NCBI GenBank assembly: GCA_002403415.1
Contig: DHHS01000065.1
Span: forward strand, 1 to 39,181
DNA: 39,181 nt
Direction: 5' to 3'
Source: Sphingomonas sp. UBA4766
GTDB taxonomy: Bacteria > Pseudomonadota > Alphaproteobacteria > Sphingomonadales > Sphingomonadaceae
Position numbers and translations under genes: made by a program. Of this stretch, positions 1 to 8,459 are shown piece by piece. Below the pieces are notes generated by a model. That model ran no database searches. It was not told the DNA's origin and worked only from the letters and a program-made list of their open reading frames with translations. The stretch's first letter is position 1; each line of letters opens with the position of its first letter.

Positions 1-371
1 ACGCCTTCACCCTGTTTGAGCGTCTGGAGCGGAAGCTGGAACAGCATCACGGCGCGCTCCTGCGAGCGGCGGTTGAGTTGGCCAAGGATTGGCGGACGGA
101 CAAGTATCTGCGCAATCTGGAAGCGATGATGATTGTCGCGGACAAGGAGGTGACGTTGATCCTGACCGGCAATGGCGATGTGCTGGAGCCGGTGGCCGGG
201 ATTGCCGCGATCGGGTCGGGCGGCAATTTCGCGCTCGCAGCCGCCCGCGCGCTCACTGACTATGAGCCCGATGCCGAAACGCTGGCGCGCAAGGCGATGA
301 AGGTTGCCGCCGACATCTGCGTTTACACCAACGATAACCTGACGATCGAAGCGCTGGATAGCGCGGTCTGA
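1..371 (+). CDS. hslV: HslV, ATP-dependent protease peptidase subunit (3' part)
   Basis: This is the C-terminal 122 residues of HslV, the threonine peptidase of the HslVU (ClpYQ) protease, which degrades unfolded cytoplasmic proteins inside a two-ring chamber. The reading frame is open from base 3. It carries family blocks such as FTLFERLE, ELAKDWRTDKYLR and TGNGDVLEP, followed by the conserved IGSGGNFALAAARAL stretch near the end. The catalytic N-terminal threonine lies before the window, so activity cannot be judged. The stop is 33 bases before hslU on the same strand, the usual hslVU operon order. Identity is certain; only the 5' part is missing. Confidence 0.97.
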   Translation, partial: AFTLFERLERKLEQHHGALLRAAVELAKDWRTDKYLRNLEAMMIVADKEVTLILTGNGDVLEPVAGIAAIGSGGNFALAAARALTDYEPDAETLARKAMKVAADICVYTNDNLTIEALDSAV

Positions 372-404
372 CCCTCCAAATTTCCTGCTGATATTGAGAC
401 GTTT

Positions 405-1703
405 ATGAACGACGCCCTGACCCCCAAAGCCATTGTTGCCGCCCTTGACGCGCATATCATCGGCCAAGCGGAAGCGAAGCGCGCGGTGGCGGTCGCTTTG
501 CGCAATCGCTGGCGGCGGCAACGGCTGGGTGCTGATCTTCGCGACGAAGTGACGCCGAAGAACATCTTGATGATTGGTCCCACCGGTTGCGGCAAGACCG
601 AGATTTCGCGCCGCCTTGCCAAGCTGGCTGATGCGCCGTTCGTGAAGGTTGAGGCGACCAAGTTCACCGAAGTCGGCTATGTCGGTCGCGATGTCGAACA
701 GATTGCGCGCGACCTGGTGGAAGAAGCCGTTCGGCTCGAAAAGGAACGCCGCCGCGTTGCGGTGCGCGACAAGGCGGAGGAGGCGGCGATGGCGCGCCTG
801 CTCGATGCGCTGACCGGGAAGGGCGCGTCGGAGGCTACGCGCCAGGCCTTTCGCCAGCGATTCCATGACGGGCAGCTCGACCAAACCGAAATCGAAATCG
901 AAATCGAACAGGCACCGCAACTGCCGTTTGATATGCCCGGCGGCGCGCAGATGGGGATGATCAACCTGGGTGATATGATGGGCAAGGCATTTGGCCAGCC
1001 GCCGCTCAAACGCCGCAAGCTGGGCGTGCCCGCCGCCTGGGCGAAACTTGTTGAGGAGGAGGCCGACAAGCGGCTCGATCAGGACGAAGTGTCGCGCGCC
1101 GCGCTCGCCGATGCGGAGGCGAACGGGATCGTCTTTCTCGACGAGATCGACAAGATCGCGGTCAGCGATGTGCGCGGCGGATCAGTCAGCCGCGAAGGGG
1201 TACAGCGCGACCTGCTCCCGCTGATCGAGGGGACGACGGTTGCGACCAAATATGGCCCGATGAAAACCGACCATATCCTGTTCATCGCAAGCGGCGCGTT
1301 TCATGTGGCAAAGCCGAGCGACCTGCTGCCGGAACTTCAGGGGCGGCTGCCGATCCGGGTCGAGTTGAAAGCGTTGACCGAGGCCGATTTCGTGGCGATC
1401 CTGTCCGACACAAAGGCGTCGCTGACGGTGCAGTATCAGGCCCTGCTCGCCACCGAGGGCGTGACGGTTCAGATCACCGCGGACGGCATCCGCGCCGTCG
1501 CGCGCATCGCGGCCGAGGTCAACGCCCAGATCGAGAATATCGGGGCGCGGCGCCTGCAGACGGTGATGGAAAAACTGCTGGAGACGGTGAGCTTTGAGGC
1601 GGAGGACCGGCGCGGCGACACTGTGGTGGTCGATGCCGCCTATGTCGAACGCGAACTGGCCGGCATCGCGCGCAACACCGACCTCAGCCGGTTTGTGCTT
1701 TAG
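405..1703 (+). CDS. hslU: HslU, ATPase/unfoldase subunit of HslVU protease
   Basis: This is a 432-residue AAA+ unfoldase of normal family length that feeds substrates to HslV. Walker A is GPTGCGKTE near residue 60 and Walker B is IVFLDEIDKI near residue 240. An inserted I-domain (about 110-230) contains the acidic EIEIEIE run and a methionine/glycine-rich loop. The C-terminus ends in LSRFVL, the tail that docks into HslV. The start ATG at 405 gives the family N-terminus (LTPKAIVAALD) and lies 33 bases after hslV. The TAG stop overlaps, by four bases, the stop codon of the converging gene on the minus strand, so no room is left for a separate terminator. Confidence 0.98.
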   Translation: MNDALTPKAIVAALDAHIIGQAEAKRAVAVALRNRWRRQRLGADLRDEVTPKNILMIGPTGCGKTEISRRLAKLADAPFVKVEATKFTEVGYVGRDVEQIARDLVEEAVRLEKERRRVAVRDKAEEAAMARLLDALTGKGASEATRQAFRQRFHDGQLDQTEIEIEIEQAPQLPFDMPGGAQMGMINLGDMMGKAFGQPPLKRRKLGVPAAWAKLVEEEADKRLDQDEVSRAALADAEANGIVFLDEIDKIAVSDVRGGSVSREGVQRDLLPLIEGTTVATKYGPMKTDHILFIASGAFHVAKPSDLLPELQGRLPIRVELKALTEADFVAILSDTKASLTVQYQALLATEGVTVQITADGIRAVARIAAEVNAQIENIGARRLQTVMEKLLETVSFEAEDRRGDTVVVDAAYVERELAGIARNTDLSRFVL

Positions 1704-2116
1704 CGCTTGGGCACAGGCTTGGGCAGGTCATAGGGCGTGAAGCCGCCGAGGATACAATAGGCAGAACCGAAACCTGAATTGCGATTGATAAGGCGAAACC
1801 GGTCGTAACGGCAAAGCTGATCGCCAAAGCGTTCGACCACCACAATGTCGTTGTCGCGCAACAGCGGGCATTTGTCGCTCAGCCGGTTGAGCCACATCCG
1901 GCTGCGCGTTTCGCGATAAATGATGTTGTTTTGATCGATGATATCCGGGCCGGACACGCGGCTGGCCGAGATGCAATTGACGGGCTTGCCCGCCACCCGC
2001 CCGGCAAGCACCTGCGCCAAGTCGGCAGAGGGGGCGGGTGGCGCGTCGGGCCGCTGGGCGATGCTGTTGCTGCCGGCCAGCGCCATGGCGATGCCCAGGG
2101 CGAGCGCGCGCGTCAT
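1700..2116 (-). CDS. Exported cysteine-containing protein, second of a tandem pair
   Basis: This is a 138-residue protein of unknown function with a signal-peptide-like N-terminus (MTRALALGIAMALAGSNSIAQ). The mature part has four spaced cysteines and shares with the upstream protein the pattern C...IYR...C...DI.V...QLCR...G...C.LG.F.PY. The two are therefore diverged tandem duplicates, probably with two disulphides in the periplasm (inference). The start ATG at 2116 overlaps the TGA of the upstream gene as ATGA. It has no visible ribosome site of its own, so translation is probably coupled. A longer open frame reaches 2374, but that part overlaps the upstream gene and looks like shadow sequence. 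Confidence 0.75.
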   Translation of the reverse strand: MTRALALGIAMALAGSNSIAQRPDAPPAPSADLAQVLAGRVAGKPVNCISASRVSGPDIIDQNNIIYRETRSRMWLNRLSDKCPLLRDNDIVVVERFGDQLCRYDRFRLINRNSGFGSAYCILGGFTPYDLPKPVPKR

Positions 2117-2535
2117 GGCTTTGGTTTGCGATAGGGAATGAATGCGCCCAGCGAGCAGCTGCCGGTTTGAACCCGCGAAATCCCGTCGATCGTGGTGATG
2201 ATTTGTCCGCGACAAAGCTGGGGCCCGGGGTTTTGCGAGACCAAAATGTCGCCAAAGGGCATTTGCTGGCACCCCGTTGTGTCGTTGCGATAGACTAGGC
2301 GGTTGTCGACACGGTACAAAATGGTCTTGCCGATCGAGCTGGTCTGATATCGCCGTAACAATTGGGGAATACATTCCTCGGCAGGCCCCGGTGAATAACC
2401 CTGAAGTGCTTGCGCAAGTTTCAGCGTGTCGGCCGCCTCCCGGTCAATCGACGCTGCTTTCTGGCGCGGCGTTTCGGCACAGCCGACGACGCCAAAAGCA
2501 ATCGGCAAAAGCGTTGCAAATAGCGTAAGGCGCAT
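2113..2535 (-). CDS. Putative lipoprotein, first of a tandem pair of cysteine-containing exported proteins
   Basis: This is a 140-residue protein of unknown function. The N-terminus MRLTLFATLLPIAFGVVGC reads as a lipoprotein signal, with C19 as the candidate lipidated cysteine (box VVGC). The lipobox is not textbook, so simple export is also possible. Further cysteines (CIPQLL, GCQQM, QLCRG, GSCSLG) align with those of the downstream protein. A ribosome site GGGAGA lies 6 bases before ATG 2535. It ends in an ATGA overlap with its paralogue. The pair converges on hslU and is followed upstream, after 47 bases, by the glyoxalase genes on the same strand. No known domain is recognised. Confidence 0.78.
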   Translation of the reverse strand: MRLTLFATLLPIAFGVVGCAETPRQKAASIDREAADTLKLAQALQGYSPGPAEECIPQLLRRYQTSSIGKTILYRVDNRLVYRNDTTGCQQMPFGDILVSQNPGPQLCRGQIITTIDGISRVQTGSCSLGAFIPYRKPKP

Positions 2536-2582
2536 GATGTTCTCCCGACCAAACCGCCCCCGGCGGGCTGAGCATAGCCGTA

Positions 2583-3314
2583 TCAGCCGCGAAAGTCATC
2601 CTTCCCGCGGCGCAGCGTCGCCAGTTCGTCCACCGTGCTTGCGCGCAGAAACGGGTTGGTGGCGCGTTCAGCGCCAATGGTCGTCGGCACGGTCGCTTCA
2701 CCGGCTGCTCGCGCCGCCCGCACCGCGGTCATGCGGGCGACCAGATCGGCATTGTCGGGATCAACGCTCAGCGCGAACCGCCCATTCGATTCGGTATATT
2801 CATGCGCGCAGTAAACGGTGGTCGCATCGGGCAAGGCGGCATAACGCTGCATGGCCGCAAACATCTGCGCGGCGGTGCCCTCAAACAACCTGCCACAGCC
2901 CATCGCGAACAGCGTGTCGCCGACGAAAATCACCGCCGCATCGGCCAGGTGAAAGCTGATATGGCCTGCGGTGTGCGCGGGCGTTTCCATCACCACCGCT
3001 TTATGGGCACCCAGCATTACCGAGTCCCCTTCCGCCACGAGCCGGTCGGCGGTCGGGATGCGGGCGGCCTCCGCGGCAGGGGCGATGACAGGGACGCCGT
3101 GCGCGGCCTTAAGCGCTGCATTGCCGCCGGTGTGATCGGGGTGCCAGTGCGTGTTCCAGATCGCGCTCAGCCGCCAGCCGCGCGCTGTCAGCGCTGCCTC
3201 GACCGGAGCGGCCTCTGCCGGGTCGACCACGATTGTCTCGCCCGAGGCGCTGTCATGGGCGAGCCAGATGTAATTGTCGGTCAGCGCAGGGATGCGCACA
3301 ATCTCGATCGTCAT
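2583..3314 (-). CDS. gloB: Hydroxyacylglutathione hydrolase (glyoxalase II)
   Basis: This 243-residue metallo-beta-lactamase-fold enzyme hydrolyses S-lactoylglutathione to D-lactate and glutathione, the second step of methylglyoxal detoxification. The binuclear metal motif is THWHPDHTGG near residues 56-65. A later histidine lies in ETPAHTAGH, the bridging aspartate in VGDTLFAMGCGR, and the third histidine in YCAHEYT. The C-terminal TNPFLR is the glutathione-binding block of the family. The chosen ATG at 3314 gives the usual N-terminus (MTIEIVRIPALTDNYIW) and shares one base with the TGA of gloA (TGATG), so the two are translationally coupled. A longer frame to 3479 is shadow sequence inside gloA. 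Confidence 0.96.
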   Translation of the reverse strand: MTIEIVRIPALTDNYIWLAHDSASGETIVVDPAEAAPVEAALTARGWRLSAIWNTHWHPDHTGGNAALKAAHGVPVIAPAAEAARIPTADRLVAEGDSVMLGAHKAVVMETPAHTAGHISFHLADAAVIFVGDTLFAMGCGRLFEGTAAQMFAAMQRYAALPDATTVYCAHEYTESNGRFALSVDPDNADLVARMTAVRAARAAGEATVPTTIGAERATNPFLRASTVDELATLRRGKDDFRG

Positions 3315-3745
3315 CACCAATGCCCCGTATTGGGCATCGACGCCCAGGGTTCCTGCGGCGGCAAATGGCCGTCCTGCAACAGTTCGATCGAGATATTGTC
3401 GGGGCTGCGCACAAACGCCATGTGACCGTCGCGCGGCGGGCGGTTGATGGCGACCCCTGCATCCATCAGCCGCTGGCACGTGTCATAAATGTTTTCGACC
3501 CGGTAGGCGAGGTGCCCGAAATTGCGTCCCTCGCCATAAACTTCGGCGGGCGAACCATCGGCGGGCGGCCAGTTATAGGTCAGCTCGACCTGCGCCTGTT
3601 CATCGCCCGGCGCTGCCAGAAAGATCAGTGTGAAGCGGCCCTGCTCGCTGTCAAAGCGGCGCTGTTCCTCTAGCCCCAACAGCTCGAAAAAGCGGACCGT
3701 CGCGTCGGGATCGCTGACGCGAATCATGGTATGAAGATATTTCAT
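3314..3745 (-). CDS. gloA: Lactoylglutathione lyase (glyoxalase I)
   Basis: This 143-residue VOC-fold enzyme converts the methylglyoxal-glutathione hemithioacetal to S-lactoylglutathione. The start MKYLHTMIRV carries the first metal histidine. The middle holds VELTYNW with its metal glutamate, GHLAYRVENIYDTC holds the second histidine, and SIELLQ holds the last glutamate, so all four expected metal ligands are visible. The length is normal for the proteobacterial enzyme. Being fused by a one-base overlap to gloB makes this a complete two-step glyoxalase operon. Transcription enters from upstream of 3745, where only 64 bases separate it from the TPR gene on the same strand. Confidence 0.96.
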   Translation of the reverse strand: MKYLHTMIRVSDPDATVRFFELLGLEEQRRFDSEQGRFTLIFLAAPGDEQAQVELTYNWPPADGSPAEVYGEGRNFGHLAYRVENIYDTCQRLMDAGVAINRPPRDGHMAFVRSPDNISIELLQDGHLPPQEPWASMPNTGHW

Positions 3746-3809
3746 GCGCACCGCATCCCTCGCTCTTGGCTTGCGTTGAAATAGGCGGTGGCGGGCGCAA
3801 GTGCCAGCC

Positions 3810-4574
3810 TTAGTTGCCGGGCGGCGGGTCAAATTGCTTGAGCGCGGCGCGTGCTTGGCTGGCGGCTTCGCTCTCGGGGGCGAGGCGGACGGCTTCCTTC
3901 CAGGCATTTTGCGCGCCGTCGGCATCGCCGCTGCGCGCGGCAATATTGCCGATTTCGAGCAAGACCGACGCATCGTCGCGCGCCAGCTCATAGGCGCGGG
4001 CAATATCGGCGCGCGCACGACCCAGCTCGCCCATGCGCCGTGCGAGCGTCGCCGATGCGAGCCATATCAGCGGATCGGCGGCGGCAAGTTGCTGCGCGCG
4101 GTCAAGATCGGCACGCGCTCCCGCCAGATCGCCCAACAGCACGAGCGCGCGCGCACGGTCAAAACTCGCTTCGCCGCGTTGCAGCCCCACGAGCGTGCCC
4201 GCCGCCAGCGCGGCGTCCAGCGCGTTGCGGGCGCCCGCCGCATCGCCCAGCGCCAGCCGCGCATTCCCTGCTTGAGCCCAATAATGCGCTGCGCGCGAAT
4301 CCTGTGCGACTTCGGCCTCACTCGCTGCGGCGGCAAACTCTTCGGCGGCCCCTGCCCAGCGGCGCTGATTGGCATAAGCAATGCCAAGGCACTGGCGCGC
4401 GAAATAGCCGCCACCATCGACTCGCCAGCGCGTTGCGTCCACTTCCGCCGCCTGGGGGTCGCTCGTCGCCAGATCGACGCATTGGTCATAACGCTGCTCG
4501 GTCTGGGTCGCGGGGCGCGTGGGCAGCACGGGGCCAATCACTTGCGCCAGCGCCAGCGCGATGATGATCGTCAT
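3810..4574 (-). CDS. Exported tetratricopeptide-repeat protein
   Basis: This is a 254-residue protein with a short hydrophobic N-terminus (MTIIIALALAQVIGPVL) that looks like a signal peptide. It is followed by alanine-rich helical repeats with TPR spacing (for example HYWAQAGNARLALGDAAGARNAL, ARALVLLGDLAGARADL, VLLEIGNIAARSGDADGAQNAW). TPR proteins are scaffolds, so no reaction is implied. The ATG at 4574 overlaps the TGA of the upstream hydrolase gene as ATGA, so translation is coupled and the start is well fixed. The location is probably periplasmic (inference). The partner is unknown, though coupling to the hydrolase suggests co-expression. Confidence 0.85.
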   Translation of the reverse strand: MTIIIALALAQVIGPVLPTRPATQTEQRYDQCVDLATSDPQAAEVDATRWRVDGGGYFARQCLGIAYANQRRWAGAAEEFAAAASEAEVAQDSRAAHYWAQAGNARLALGDAAGARNALDAALAAGTLVGLQRGEASFDRARALVLLGDLAGARADLDRAQQLAAADPLIWLASATLARRMGELGRARADIARAYELARDDASVLLEIGNIAARSGDADGAQNAWKEAVRLAPESEAASQARAALKQFDPPPGN

Positions 4575-5281
4575 GACATCAAATCCTCAATCGTGCGGAT
4601 CAGCACCGCAATATCGCCAACGCGCGACAGGCGGTGGTCGCCATCCTTGATGAGGATCGTCTGCACATCGGCTGAACGCAGCAATTCGGCCAGTCGCACG
4701 CTGCGCAGATAAGGGACATCGGGGTCGGCCATGCCGTGGATCAGCCGCGCCGGCGCGTCCACCGCGATCACCCCCGCCATCAGCCGCAGCGCCTCCCCCG
4801 AGCTCCAAAATGCGCGGGTGTAAAGTGTCGGGGTGGGGCCATAGGGGTTGGTCCGCTCGATCCGCCCTTCGCTCAGGATCGTCATTTTCTCATCCGTCGT
4901 GAAGCCCCAGTCGGTGAAGTCGGGCGCCGCCGCAATCCCCACCAGCCCGGCCACCCGGCCGGGGCGGGCAAGCGCCGCCAGCAGCATCAACCAACCGCCC
5001 ATCGACGAGCCGACGAGCACGACTGGCCCCGCCACCGCGTCGATGACCCCGACCACATCGTCGCGCCAGTCGGCCAGCCGCTGATCGGCAAAATCCCCCC
5101 TACTCGTCCCGCACCCGCGATAATCGAACCGCAGATAGGCTTGGCCGGTTCGGCTCGCCCATGCCTCCAGCGCCAGCGCCTTGGTTCCGCTCATGTCGCT
5201 GGCATAGCCGGGCAGGAAAATGACCGTCGGCGCGGCACCGGGGGTAAAGTGATGAGCAAGCGGCGGGAAGGGGGCGGTCAT
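4571..5281 (-). CDS. Alpha/beta hydrolase (ABHD10-like serine hydrolase)
   Basis: This is a 236-residue cytoplasmic serine hydrolase. The nucleophile elbow is GSSMGG, the acid is in HGMADPDVPY and the histidine in GDHRLSR, giving a complete Ser-Asp-His triad. The strand preceding the oxyanion hole is FLPGYASDMSGTK, and FDYRGCGTS follows, as in small esterases/thioesterases related to ABHD10. The substrate is unknown. I chose ATG 5281 because an AAGGA site lies seven bases before it. An in-frame ATG at 5305 has no such site. Its stop overlaps the TPR gene start, and the M48 peptidase gene ends 30 bases upstream, so TPR, hydrolase, M48 and DUF898 look like one transcription unit. Confidence 0.88.
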   Translation of the reverse strand: MTAPFPPLAHHFTPGAAPTVIFLPGYASDMSGTKALALEAWASRTGQAYLRFDYRGCGTSRGDFADQRLADWRDDVVGVIDAVAGPVVLVGSSMGGWLMLLAALARPGRVAGLVGIAAAPDFTDWGFTTDEKMTILSEGRIERTNPYGPTPTLYTRAFWSSGEALRLMAGVIAVDAPARLIHGMADPDVPYLRSVRLAELLRSADVQTILIKDGDHRLSRVGDIAVLIRTIEDLMS

Positions 5282-5311
5282 GGCCCGATCCTTAGGGCCA
5301 GACATGCAGGT

Positions 5312-6412
5312 TTAGAACCCGAATCCGGTGAAGGGCTTGCGCGCGACCCCTTTGCACGCGGCACGAAGCGATTCCCACTCCGCTGCGGTGAGCGCCGGGG
5401 CATAAGCGGTAGCGGGACGTCGGGCGCGCTCAAATTTGGAGGCACGGTTGCTGGCAATTGGATGCGTCGCGAGATAATTGAGCACCACCGCTGACCGGCT
5501 GGGCTTGCGCGCATTGCCGCCCAGCCGCCGGAAAAACCCCGCCGTTGCCGCCGGGTTGACCGCCGCCGCATTCAACGCATCAATTGCATAATCATCCGCG
5601 CGCGTCTCTGCGCCGCGCGAGTAAGCCGTGGAAAGCAGCGCATTGGTATAGCCGCCGATATTCCCCTCCAGCCCGCCTAGCAGCACGCTTAAGCCCAATT
5701 GCCGCAGCAGCGATTCGAGCACGTCACGGTGCGCGACATGGCCGAGTTCATGGCCCAAAACCCCCGCTACCTCATCGGCGGATGCCGCATTTTGGAGCAG
5801 CCCTTCAAAGATCAGCACTCGCCCGCCCGGCAGAGTGACAGCATTCACCACCGGGATGTTGGCGATGCCCACGCGCACCTGCGCCGGATCGCTGCCCAGA
5901 CGGCGCACCAGCTTGTCGAGCGCGGCGGCGCTGGCGGGCTTGTCGCATAAGCGCCCGCCGAAATCGCCGACCATCAGATCGCCAAGCTGGCGTTCGAACG
6001 TGCGCGGGACCAGCCGTGCGACCAGCGACGGGGCCTGTGCGAACAGGTAGAGCGCAATGCCCGCCATCGCTGCCAGCACCAGCACCGAGCGCCACAGCCC
6101 GAACCGGTCGATTGGCCCGCCATAGCGCGCCGCGCGGGGGAGCAGCGCGGCAAGGTCTGCGGGCGGGCCGCCGTGAAACCCGATCCGCCAGCCGGGGCGC
6201 CCGGCCAGTCCAAACACCGCATCATCCCCCACCGGCGGCCCCGCCACCAGATCGGCAAAGGCGTAGGCCGCGCTGTCGCCCTCCTCCTCGCTCAGGACGA
6301 ATTGGTTGCCTTCCACCCGCAACATCGGCGTGCGCCGGATCGCGCTTACCCCGTCATAATGCCACACCGGCCAGCGGGCGGCGGGATCAGATGGCGCCGA
6401 CGTCAAAGGCAT
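5312..6412 (-). CDS. M48-family metallopeptidase, membrane-anchored
   Basis: This is a 366-residue zinc peptidase. The N-terminal ~110 residues form a soluble domain of the kind often found before M48 domains. A hydrophobic segment (SVLVLAAMAGIALYLFA) follows, then the catalytic domain with HELGHVAHRD and the downstream metal glutamate in the ETRADDYAID helix. By analogy with other M48 proteins it may act in envelope protein quality control (inference). The ATG at 6412 has a GAGGGG site eight bases upstream and overlaps the DUF898 gene by 26 bases. DUF898 and M48 genes are commonly neighbours in proteobacteria, which supports both calls. Confidence 0.92.
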   Translation of the reverse strand: MPLTSAPSDPAARWPVWHYDGVSAIRRTPMLRVEGNQFVLSEEEGDSAAYAFADLVAGPPVGDDAVFGLAGRPGWRIGFHGGPPADLAALLPRAARYGGPIDRFGLWRSVLVLAAMAGIALYLFAQAPSLVARLVPRTFERQLGDLMVGDFGGRLCDKPASAAALDKLVRRLGSDPAQVRVGIANIPVVNAVTLPGGRVLIFEGLLQNAASADEVAGVLGHELGHVAHRDVLESLLRQLGLSVLLGGLEGNIGGYTNALLSTAYSRGAETRADDYAIDALNAAAVNPAATAGFFRRLGGNARKPSRSAVVLNYLATHPIASNRASKFERARRPATAYAPALTAAEWESLRAACKGVARKPFTGFGF

Positions 6413-7475
6413 CGAGCAGCCCCTCTCCCTGACCCGGTTCGCGCGTGGTGGATTGCGTCAGCGCGCCCGCGTCAATCTCACCATAAGCGCGCATGTGCCG
6501 GACAAAAAACGTCCAGTTGCGATAACCGACAAAGATATAGCCAATACCCAGCGTCACCACGACCAGCGCAAAATTGCCGATCGCGAGCATCAGCCAGTCG
6601 CGCGTGCGCGCCGTAAACTCAAACTCTAGCTCGCCCAGCGTCAGCGTGCCCACGACTTCGCGAAAATAGGCGGCGTAATAGATCAGCGAAATGAGCCCGA
6701 GCAGCACGAAAAAGATCAGGTAGAACACCGCGATCACCACGATAAGGGGGGCAGGCAAGGTGCCAGGCTCTGCCCCGCGCGGCACCGTGACACCCGCCGC
6801 AACGCCAAGGACGGCGGCGACAATGCTCGCCACCACAATCAGAAATGGCAGCAGGTAGAACAGCAAAAACCGCCCCATCAGCGGTCCCGGTCGCGCGTCT
6901 GCGCGAAACGCCATCGGCCCGAAACTCATCGCGTTCCACCGCTGGTTCCACAGCGACACCATCGACCACGGAATCAGCAAGCCGAGCAACAGCGACCCAA
7001 GCAGGGTGCGCCATACATAGCTCAGTCCAAAGCGAAACCCCTGCGCGTCGCTGCCCCCGCGAATCCCGCGCCAGAAAGTGCGACTGAGCCGGTAGCGCAG
7101 CGCGCGGAAGATCGCGATGCCGGTCACATAGAGCGCGCCAAAATACAGCAGGGTCGCCAGCGCGCCGCCCATGCCGGTATAGCCGCGTAGCAACAGCGCC
7201 TGAATCCCAAATTGCAGCGCGGCCAAGGGCAACCCAAAAAGGCCAACCGCCAGCAGCCAGCCGATCAGCAGTTCAAGTCCCGTCCCCGTCCAGTCGAGCG
7301 GTTCGTCGATGAAGCGCGTATTGGCCCATAAAAAGCGCCGTTCACGGGTGCGCGCCCAAAATCCGTAAATGCCAAGTGTCACGATGCACAGCAGCAAATT
7401 GGTGAACGCGATTGGCGCGAACGTGCGCCAGTCACTCATGAACTGAAAGCTGCCGTCCTGATCGTCGCTGTGCAT
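6387..7475 (-). CDS. YjgN/DUF898-family multi-pass membrane protein
   Basis: This is a 362-residue inner-membrane protein with roughly six to eight hydrophobic segments. The opening motif is typical of DUF898/YjgN (FAPIAFTNLLLCIVTLGIYGFW, then RTRERRFLWANT). Related family blocks recur in the second half (LVVVTLGIGYIFVGYRNWTFFVRH), indicating an internal repeat. The biochemical function of this family is not established. The ATG at 7475 has AGGGG about eight bases upstream. The stop lies inside the start region of the M48 peptidase gene, so the two are probably translated in a coupled way. The 59 bases upstream, before the next hydrolase gene, may hold the promoter, but no clear boxes were seen. 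Confidence 0.9.
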   Translation of the reverse strand: MHSDDQDGSFQFMSDWRTFAPIAFTNLLLCIVTLGIYGFWARTRERRFLWANTRFIDEPLDWTGTGLELLIGWLLAVGLFGLPLAALQFGIQALLLRGYTGMGGALATLLYFGALYVTGIAIFRALRYRLSRTFWRGIRGGSDAQGFRFGLSYVWRTLLGSLLLGLLIPWSMVSLWNQRWNAMSFGPMAFRADARPGPLMGRFLLFYLLPFLIVVASIVAAVLGVAAGVTVPRGAEPGTLPAPLIVVIAVFYLIFFVLLGLISLIYYAAYFREVVGTLTLGELEFEFTARTRDWLMLAIGNFALVVVTLGIGYIFVGYRNWTFFVRHMRAYGEIDAGALTQSTTREPGQGEGLLDAFDVGAI

Positions 7476-7534
7476 CGCGCTGCCCCTGCTGCTTCTCGCG
7501 TTCTACAGCCCAAGCCGACGGAATCGTCAATTTA

Positions 7535-8458
7535 TCATTTCGCGCCGCCATCCGATTGCTGTGTGAGGAACTGCTTGACCGCGCTTGAAAAAGCGGCGGG
7601 CTGATCAAGCATGATGAAGTGCCAGCTATCGGCGATGGGCACCAGCTTGGCGGGGGACCCGCGATAGCCATGCTGCCAAAGCGCCGTCGCCTGCGGCCCG
7701 GCGCCAGTCGCATAGAGCACGGTAAAGGGTTTGCCCGCGATCCTCGACAATTCACCGCGCAAATCGGTGGTCATCAGTTCATAGAGCGCTTGCGCCGTCG
7801 CGGCGGGCGCGGCCTTTGTCCCCCAATTCGCAACCTTGATCCGGCCAGCGGGCGTGTTGGACCAGATGCCGCCGGGATCGGCCGTGATCGGCTCTGATGG
7901 CACCGGCGTCGCCAGCGTGCGCGCGCGTGCCTGTTCGGCAAAGGGGCGTGCGCGCTCCACGGTCATTGCGGGGTCGAACAACAGGCTGAAAAAGGGCAGC
8001 GCATCGACCACCATCACCCGGCCTGTCGCGGCCGGGTAGCGCGCGCCCATCATCATCGCGAGCAGACCGCCCATCGAATGGCCGATGATCGCGGGGCGAT
8101 CGATCTTGTGCGCGGCGATATAGCGGTCAAGATCGGCGGCAATCCCCGCCAGCATCCCCGGCTTGGCATTATCGCCCGGCGCATCCCCGCCAAAGCCGTT
8201 GACCTGCACCAGATGGACACGGTGCGTGCGCGCCAGATCGGCGGCCACCCCGTCCCACACCGCGCGCGGGCTGGCGAGGCCGGGGATCAGCACCACGGCC
8301 GGGCCGCTTTGCCCCATTGTGGTGACCGAGATATGCGCGAGCCGCTCCTCGGCCGGGGCGGCCTGTGCCCGGGCGGGGGCGGCGGATGTCAGGGCGAGCG
8401 GGGCAAGGGCGAGCGGGGCAAGGACGGTGGCGGCGAGGCTGAGCGCGAGGCAGTGCAT
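7535..8458 (-). CDS. Exported alpha/beta hydrolase
   Basis: This is a 307-residue serine hydrolase with an N-terminal signal peptide (MHCLALSLAATVLAPLALAPLALTSAAPARAQA, cleavage likely after ARA). It has an HG-type oxyanion region (LIPGLASPRAVW), the nucleophile motif GHSMGG and a C-terminal histidine in DSWHFIMLDQP, typical of periplasmic hydrolases in sphingomonads. The substrate is unknown. ATG 8458 is preceded by AAAGGA with eight bases of spacing. The in-frame ATG at 8467 would overlap that ribosome site, so 8458 is preferred. The upstream regulator ends two bases before this start, so this is the third gene of a membrane-protein/regulator/hydrolase operon. Confidence 0.9.
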   Translation of the reverse strand: MHCLALSLAATVLAPLALAPLALTSAAPARAQAAPAEERLAHISVTTMGQSGPAVVLIPGLASPRAVWDGVAADLARTHRVHLVQVNGFGGDAPGDNAKPGMLAGIAADLDRYIAAHKIDRPAIIGHSMGGLLAMMMGARYPAATGRVMVVDALPFFSLLFDPAMTVERARPFAEQARARTLATPVPSEPITADPGGIWSNTPAGRIKVANWGTKAAPAATAQALYELMTTDLRGELSRIAGKPFTVLYATGAGPQATALWQHGYRGSPAKLVPIADSWHFIMLDQPAAFSSAVKQFLTQQSDGGAK

Positions 8459-8459
8459 G

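Noticed and set aside
884..908. Short tandem repeat of ATCGAA inside hslU
   Set aside because: It encodes the acidic EIEIEIE part of the I-domain, which is normal in HslU, so it is not a separate repeat element.
3314..3479. Longer N-terminus for glyoxalase II
   Set aside because: The extra residues lie inside gloA in another frame. ATG 3314 gives the family start and a one-base coupling with gloA.
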